NCBI GenBank assembly: GCA_035514535.1
Contig: DATKAZ010000073.1
Coordinates: forward strand, 1-8,156
Source: XN24 sp035514535
Lineage (GTDB): Bacteria > Pseudomonadota > Gammaproteobacteria > Steroidobacterales > XN24
Reading direction: 5' to 3'
DNA: 8,156 nt
The position numbers and the translations under genes are program-made. The notes below the pieces were generated by a model that saw only the letters and a program-made list of their open reading frames with translations, searched no databases and was not told the origin of the DNA. Below, piece by piece: positions 6,355 to 8,156 of the stretch (the stretch's first letter is position 1; every line of letters begins with the position of its first letter).

Positions 6355-6377
6355 CGGTGAGCCCAGGCTGCCACCGC
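6354..6377 (+). other. Stem-loop immediately after mazF
   Basis: GCGGTG (6354-6359) pairs with CACCGC (6372-6377), and AGCC (6360-6363) with GGCT (6366-6369), leaving a 2-nt bulge and a very tight loop. No T-tract follows, so it is not itself a classic intrinsic terminator. It may protect the 3' end of the toxin-antitoxin mRNA. Confidence 0.4.
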
Positions 6378-6429
6378 ATTCAGCAAGCACTTCGCGGTGC
6401 TGCCCAGCCAGGTTCGCAGTACGCCGTAG

Positions 6430-6452
6430 ACGTTCCGGCCGGAACGTTTTTT
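6430..6452 (+). terminator. Perfect palindrome plus T6, likely mazEF terminator
   Basis: ACGTTCCGGCCGGAACGT (6430-6447) is an 18-bp perfect palindrome, and its last base begins a run of six Ts (6447-6452). As RNA it folds into a GC-rich hairpin followed by U6, a good Rho-independent terminator 75 nt after the mazF stop. Its resemblance to the palindrome at 6468-6485 leaves open that it is instead, or also, a protein-binding site. Confidence 0.55.
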
Positions 6453-6467
6453 GCGGCGCACCAGAAA

Positions 6468-6485
6468 ACGTTTCCGCGGAAACGT
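6468..6485. promoter_or_regulatory. Second 18-bp perfect palindrome, candidate operator for the hydrolase gene
   Basis: ACGTTTCCGCGGAAACGT is perfectly self-complementary. It shares the outline ACGTT-(8 nt)-AACGT with the palindrome at 6430-6447. The two centres are 38 bp apart. It lies just upstream of a TATGAT -10 candidate (6489-6494) and 40 bp before the hydrolase ATG, a position suited to a repressor or activator. Even-length palindromes of this look are typical of LacI-family and similar dimeric regulators, but no regulator gene is visible in the window. Confidence 0.45.
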
Positions 6486-6488
6486 CCT

Positions 6489-6494
6489 TATGAT
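6489..6494 (+). promoter_or_regulatory. Candidate -10 box for the hydrolase gene
   Basis: TATGAT matches the sigma-70 -10 consensus at five of six positions and lies 31 nt upstream of the ATG at 6526. No good -35 box is found 16-18 bp upstream; that space is occupied by the palindrome at 6468-6485, so the promoter may depend on a bound regulator. Confidence 0.3.
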
Positions 6495-6525
6495 GCCGCA
6501 GTCACGTCCGCTATTGGAGGCGTCT

Positions 6526-7578
6526 ATGGGTTCGGTTGTGCAAATCGTTCTCGTGTTCCTCGCGATCACGGGCGCTGCGCACGCCCGTGACCTGTCGCAA
6601 CTTGGACCGTTGCGCGCGAGTGCCGGACAGGCGGTTTCCGGGCACCTCGAAGTTCCTGCGTTGAGCGATGTGGGTGCGCGCATTCCGGTGTCGCTGGTGC
6701 GCGGCGCCAATGATGGACCAGTATTGGCGCTGATCGCCGGAACGCACGGCTATGAATATCCGGGCATCAGCGCGCTGCAGCGATTGCGCCAGTCGATCGA
6801 TCCGCGCGCCCTGCGCGGTACGCTCATCCTGGTGCATATCGCCAATCCGCCGTCGTTTTATGGCCGCACGATCTATACCAGCCCTGCCGACGGCAAGAAC
6901 CTCAATCGCGTCTTTCCCGGACGGCCCGACGGCACGCTGAGCGAACGCATCGCTCACGAGATCACGACGCACGTCATCGCGAATGCGGATTTCCTGGTCG
7001 ACCTGCACGCCGGCGATGGCAACGAGGCGTTGCGACCCTATGTTTACATGCCGGTCACCGGGGACGCGCGGCTTGACGCAGCCTCACGCGGAATGGCGCT
7101 GGCCTTCGGCCTCGACCACATCGTGATAGACGCCGCGCGAATCGTGTCACCCGAAGCGACGAAGTACGTCGATCAGACCGCGCTGGCACGCGGCGTCCCG
7201 GCAATCACCACCGAAACCGGCCAGCTCGGCCAGAACGACGAGCATTCGATCGCGCTCGCGGAGCGTGGCATTCAGAACCTTATGCGTCACCTTGGCATGC
7301 TGGAGGGAACGGCGGAGCCGAACTCCGGCGTGGTGTGGCTCGAGGACTACCAGGTAATCACGAGCCCCGTGACCGGCGTCTTCCGCGCGACGGTCCGCGA
7401 CGGCTATGCGGTCGCCGAGGGCGGCCTGCTTGGGGAGCTGTACGACGCCTTCGGGGCCAGGATTGGCGACGTGCGCGCGCCCTTCGCGGGCATCGTCAAC
7501 TATGTCATCGGCACCCCGCCCGCGGTCGAAGGTCAGCCGCTGGCGATGGTGAGCCGCATTGCGGCGGCGCCGCAATAA
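6526..7578 (+). CDS. Exported zinc hydrolase, succinylglutamate desuccinylase/aspartoacylase family
   Basis: This 350-residue M14-like zinc hydrolase belongs to the AstE/AspA superfamily. Zinc ligands and catalytic residues are visible: GTHGYE with His74 and Glu77, the third ligand His161 in VDLHAGD, and the general base Glu230 in TTETGQ. NLNRVFPG (125-132) is the family substrate-binding motif. Residues from about 270 (SPVTGVFRATVRDGYAVAEG, then APFAGIV) form the usual C-terminal barrel-sandwich domain. The ATG at 6526 is chosen because TTGGAGG lies 5 nt upstream and it begins directly with a signal peptide ending Ala-His-Ala20; the in-frame TTG at 6451 and ATGs at 6490/6493 lack such support. 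Export is unusual, as characterised AstE and AspA are cytosolic. An N-acyl amino acid or small acylated peptide is a plausible substrate; the exact one is unknown. Confidence 0.88.
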   Translation: MGSVVQIVLVFLAITGAAHARDLSQLGPLRASAGQAVSGHLEVPALSDVGARIPVSLVRGANDGPVLALIAGTHGYEYPGISALQRLRQSIDPRALRGTLILVHIANPPSFYGRTIYTSPADGKNLNRVFPGRPDGTLSERIAHEITTHVIANADFLVDLHAGDGNEALRPYVYMPVTGDARLDAASRGMALAFGLDHIVIDAARIVSPEATKYVDQTALARGVPAITTETGQLGQNDEHSIALAERGIQNLMRHLGMLEGTAEPNSGVVWLEDYQVITSPVTGVFRATVRDGYAVAEGGLLGELYDAFGARIGDVRAPFAGIVNYVIGTPPAVEGQPLAMVSRIAAAPQ

Positions 7579-7646
7579 GGTGTTTTCCAGGCCTCCGCCC
7601 TCCTGCCAACGGTGCGCGGGCAAATGAGCGACTGCCATTCGCCGAG

Positions 7647-7686
7647 GAGCCGCGACCACCCGCTGCCTGATCGCGGCTCTTGTTCT
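7647..7686 (+). terminator. Terminator-like hairpin after the hydrolase gene
   Basis: GAGCCGCGA (7647-7655) and TCGCGGCTC (7671-7679) form a perfect 9-bp stem with a 15-nt loop, followed by TTGTTCT. The stem is strong but the T-tract is interrupted and the loop is long, so termination may be partial. It lies 69 nt after the stop at 7578, in the gap before the convergent membrane-protein gene. Nothing else was found in 7579-7750. Confidence 0.55.
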
Positions 7687-7750
7687 ACGCGTGGCCCAAT
7701 CGTGCCTGACCAGACATGGCTGGTGTCCCTACTGCGCGAAGGCCCCCGCG

Positions 7751-8156
7751 TCAGGCGACTTTGGGCAGCAGCGCTCCCAGCACCGCGCCCGCAATACCAC
7801 CGTGCACGAGCTCGACGAAAGGATCCACAATCGTCAGCGTCAGATTGCTCATGTTGGTTATGCCATAGAACGAGAAGTCGGCACACGCCCAGAGCAGGAA
7901 ACCGACGATCGCGCCGACCTTCATGCCGCTGATCACGTTCACCGAAGCTGCTTGCGCCCGCAGCGCGTAAAGAATCAGCGCAGCGTACGCAAGTGCACCG
8001 ACGGCGAGTGCCCACACGATCGGCGGGTCCCGCATCACGCCAGTGGCGGAGCCGCTGTTGGCCGCATAGTAGTCACCCAGAAGCACGTCGAAAATGACGT
8101 ATCCCACCGCAAATATCACGACGCCGCCAACGACGGTGCCGATGACCCACTGTTTC
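7751..8156 (-). CDS. Small four-helix membrane protein, N-terminus outside the window
   Basis: The frame is open from the window edge to a TGA at 7751-7753, giving 134 visible residues. A GTG at 8119 could be a start but would cut the first hydrophobic segment. The frame upstream reads KQWVIGTVVGGVVIFAVGYV, a convincing first transmembrane helix, so the true start is probably just beyond 8156. Four helices are apparent: visible residues ~3-22, ~47-66, ~77-96 and ~108-130. A conserved-looking loop, DFSFYGITNMSNLTLTIVDP, lies between helices 3 and 4. Polar residues in membrane segments (Asp, Glu, His near VDPFVELVHGG) may be functional. I recognise the style of a conserved hypothetical inner-membrane family but cannot name it. 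It converges on the hydrolase gene. Confidence 0.75.
   Translation of the reverse strand, partial: KQWVIGTVVGGVVIFAVGYVIFDVLLGDYYAANSGSATGVMRDPPIVWALAVGALAYAALILYALRAQAASVNVISGMKVGAIVGFLLWACADFSFYGITNMSNLTLTIVDPFVELVHGGIAGAVLGALLPKVA

Noticed and set aside
5808..6710. 300-codon open frame on the minus strand across mazEF
   Set aside because: It is antisense to two clear plus-strand genes, its translation is low-complexity Arg/Thr/Ser-rich without family features, and it crosses the palindromes.

Overview
The window is GC-rich bacterial DNA with tightly packed genes. A Tat-exported flavoenzyme, lipoproteins, a periplasmic di-heme cytochrome and a glutathione S-transferase point to a Gram-negative proteobacterium, perhaps an environmental gammaproteobacterium. 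That placement is a guess from gene style; no taxonomic marker is present. No tRNA, rRNA, CRISPR array or insertion sequence was seen.

Layout. (1) 1-312, minus: N-terminal part of a glutathione S-transferase, divergent from (2) 480-1979, plus: a Tat-exported FAD-linked oxidase of the berberine-bridge-enzyme (BBE) type. (3) 1980-2379 is a scar region. On the minus strand it holds the last ~33 codons of a second BBE-type oxidase (2223-2321) and, 4 nt further on, a small secreted-protein gene broken by a one-base frameshift (1993-2218). (4) 5600-2380, minus: a compact three-gene operon encoding a His-rich beta-propeller lipoprotein, an MbnH/MauG-like di-heme peroxidase and an MbnP-like periplasmic protein. 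(5) 5762-6354, plus: a MazEF-type toxin-antitoxin pair with an operator-like repeat in front. (6) 6355-6525: a terminator-like palindrome plus a second, related 18-bp perfect palindrome. (7) 6526-7578, plus: an exported zinc hydrolase of the succinylglutamate desuccinylase/aspartoacylase family, followed by a terminator-like hairpin. (8) 7751-8156, minus: a four-helix membrane protein whose start lies outside the window.

The most interesting part is the propeller-MbnH-MbnP operon. In characterised MbnP/MbnH pairs the di-heme enzyme oxidises a tryptophan of MbnP to kynurenine, which helps form a copper site. Here both genes are present without any methanobactin precursor in view and overlap by 4 nt (ATGA). 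They sit 12 nt behind a lipoprotein whose predicted propeller blades carry a recurring His/His-His pattern and whose C-terminus ends in three histidines. I infer a periplasmic copper-handling or copper-oxidase module with the propeller as a third component. The copper role of the propeller is a hypothesis.
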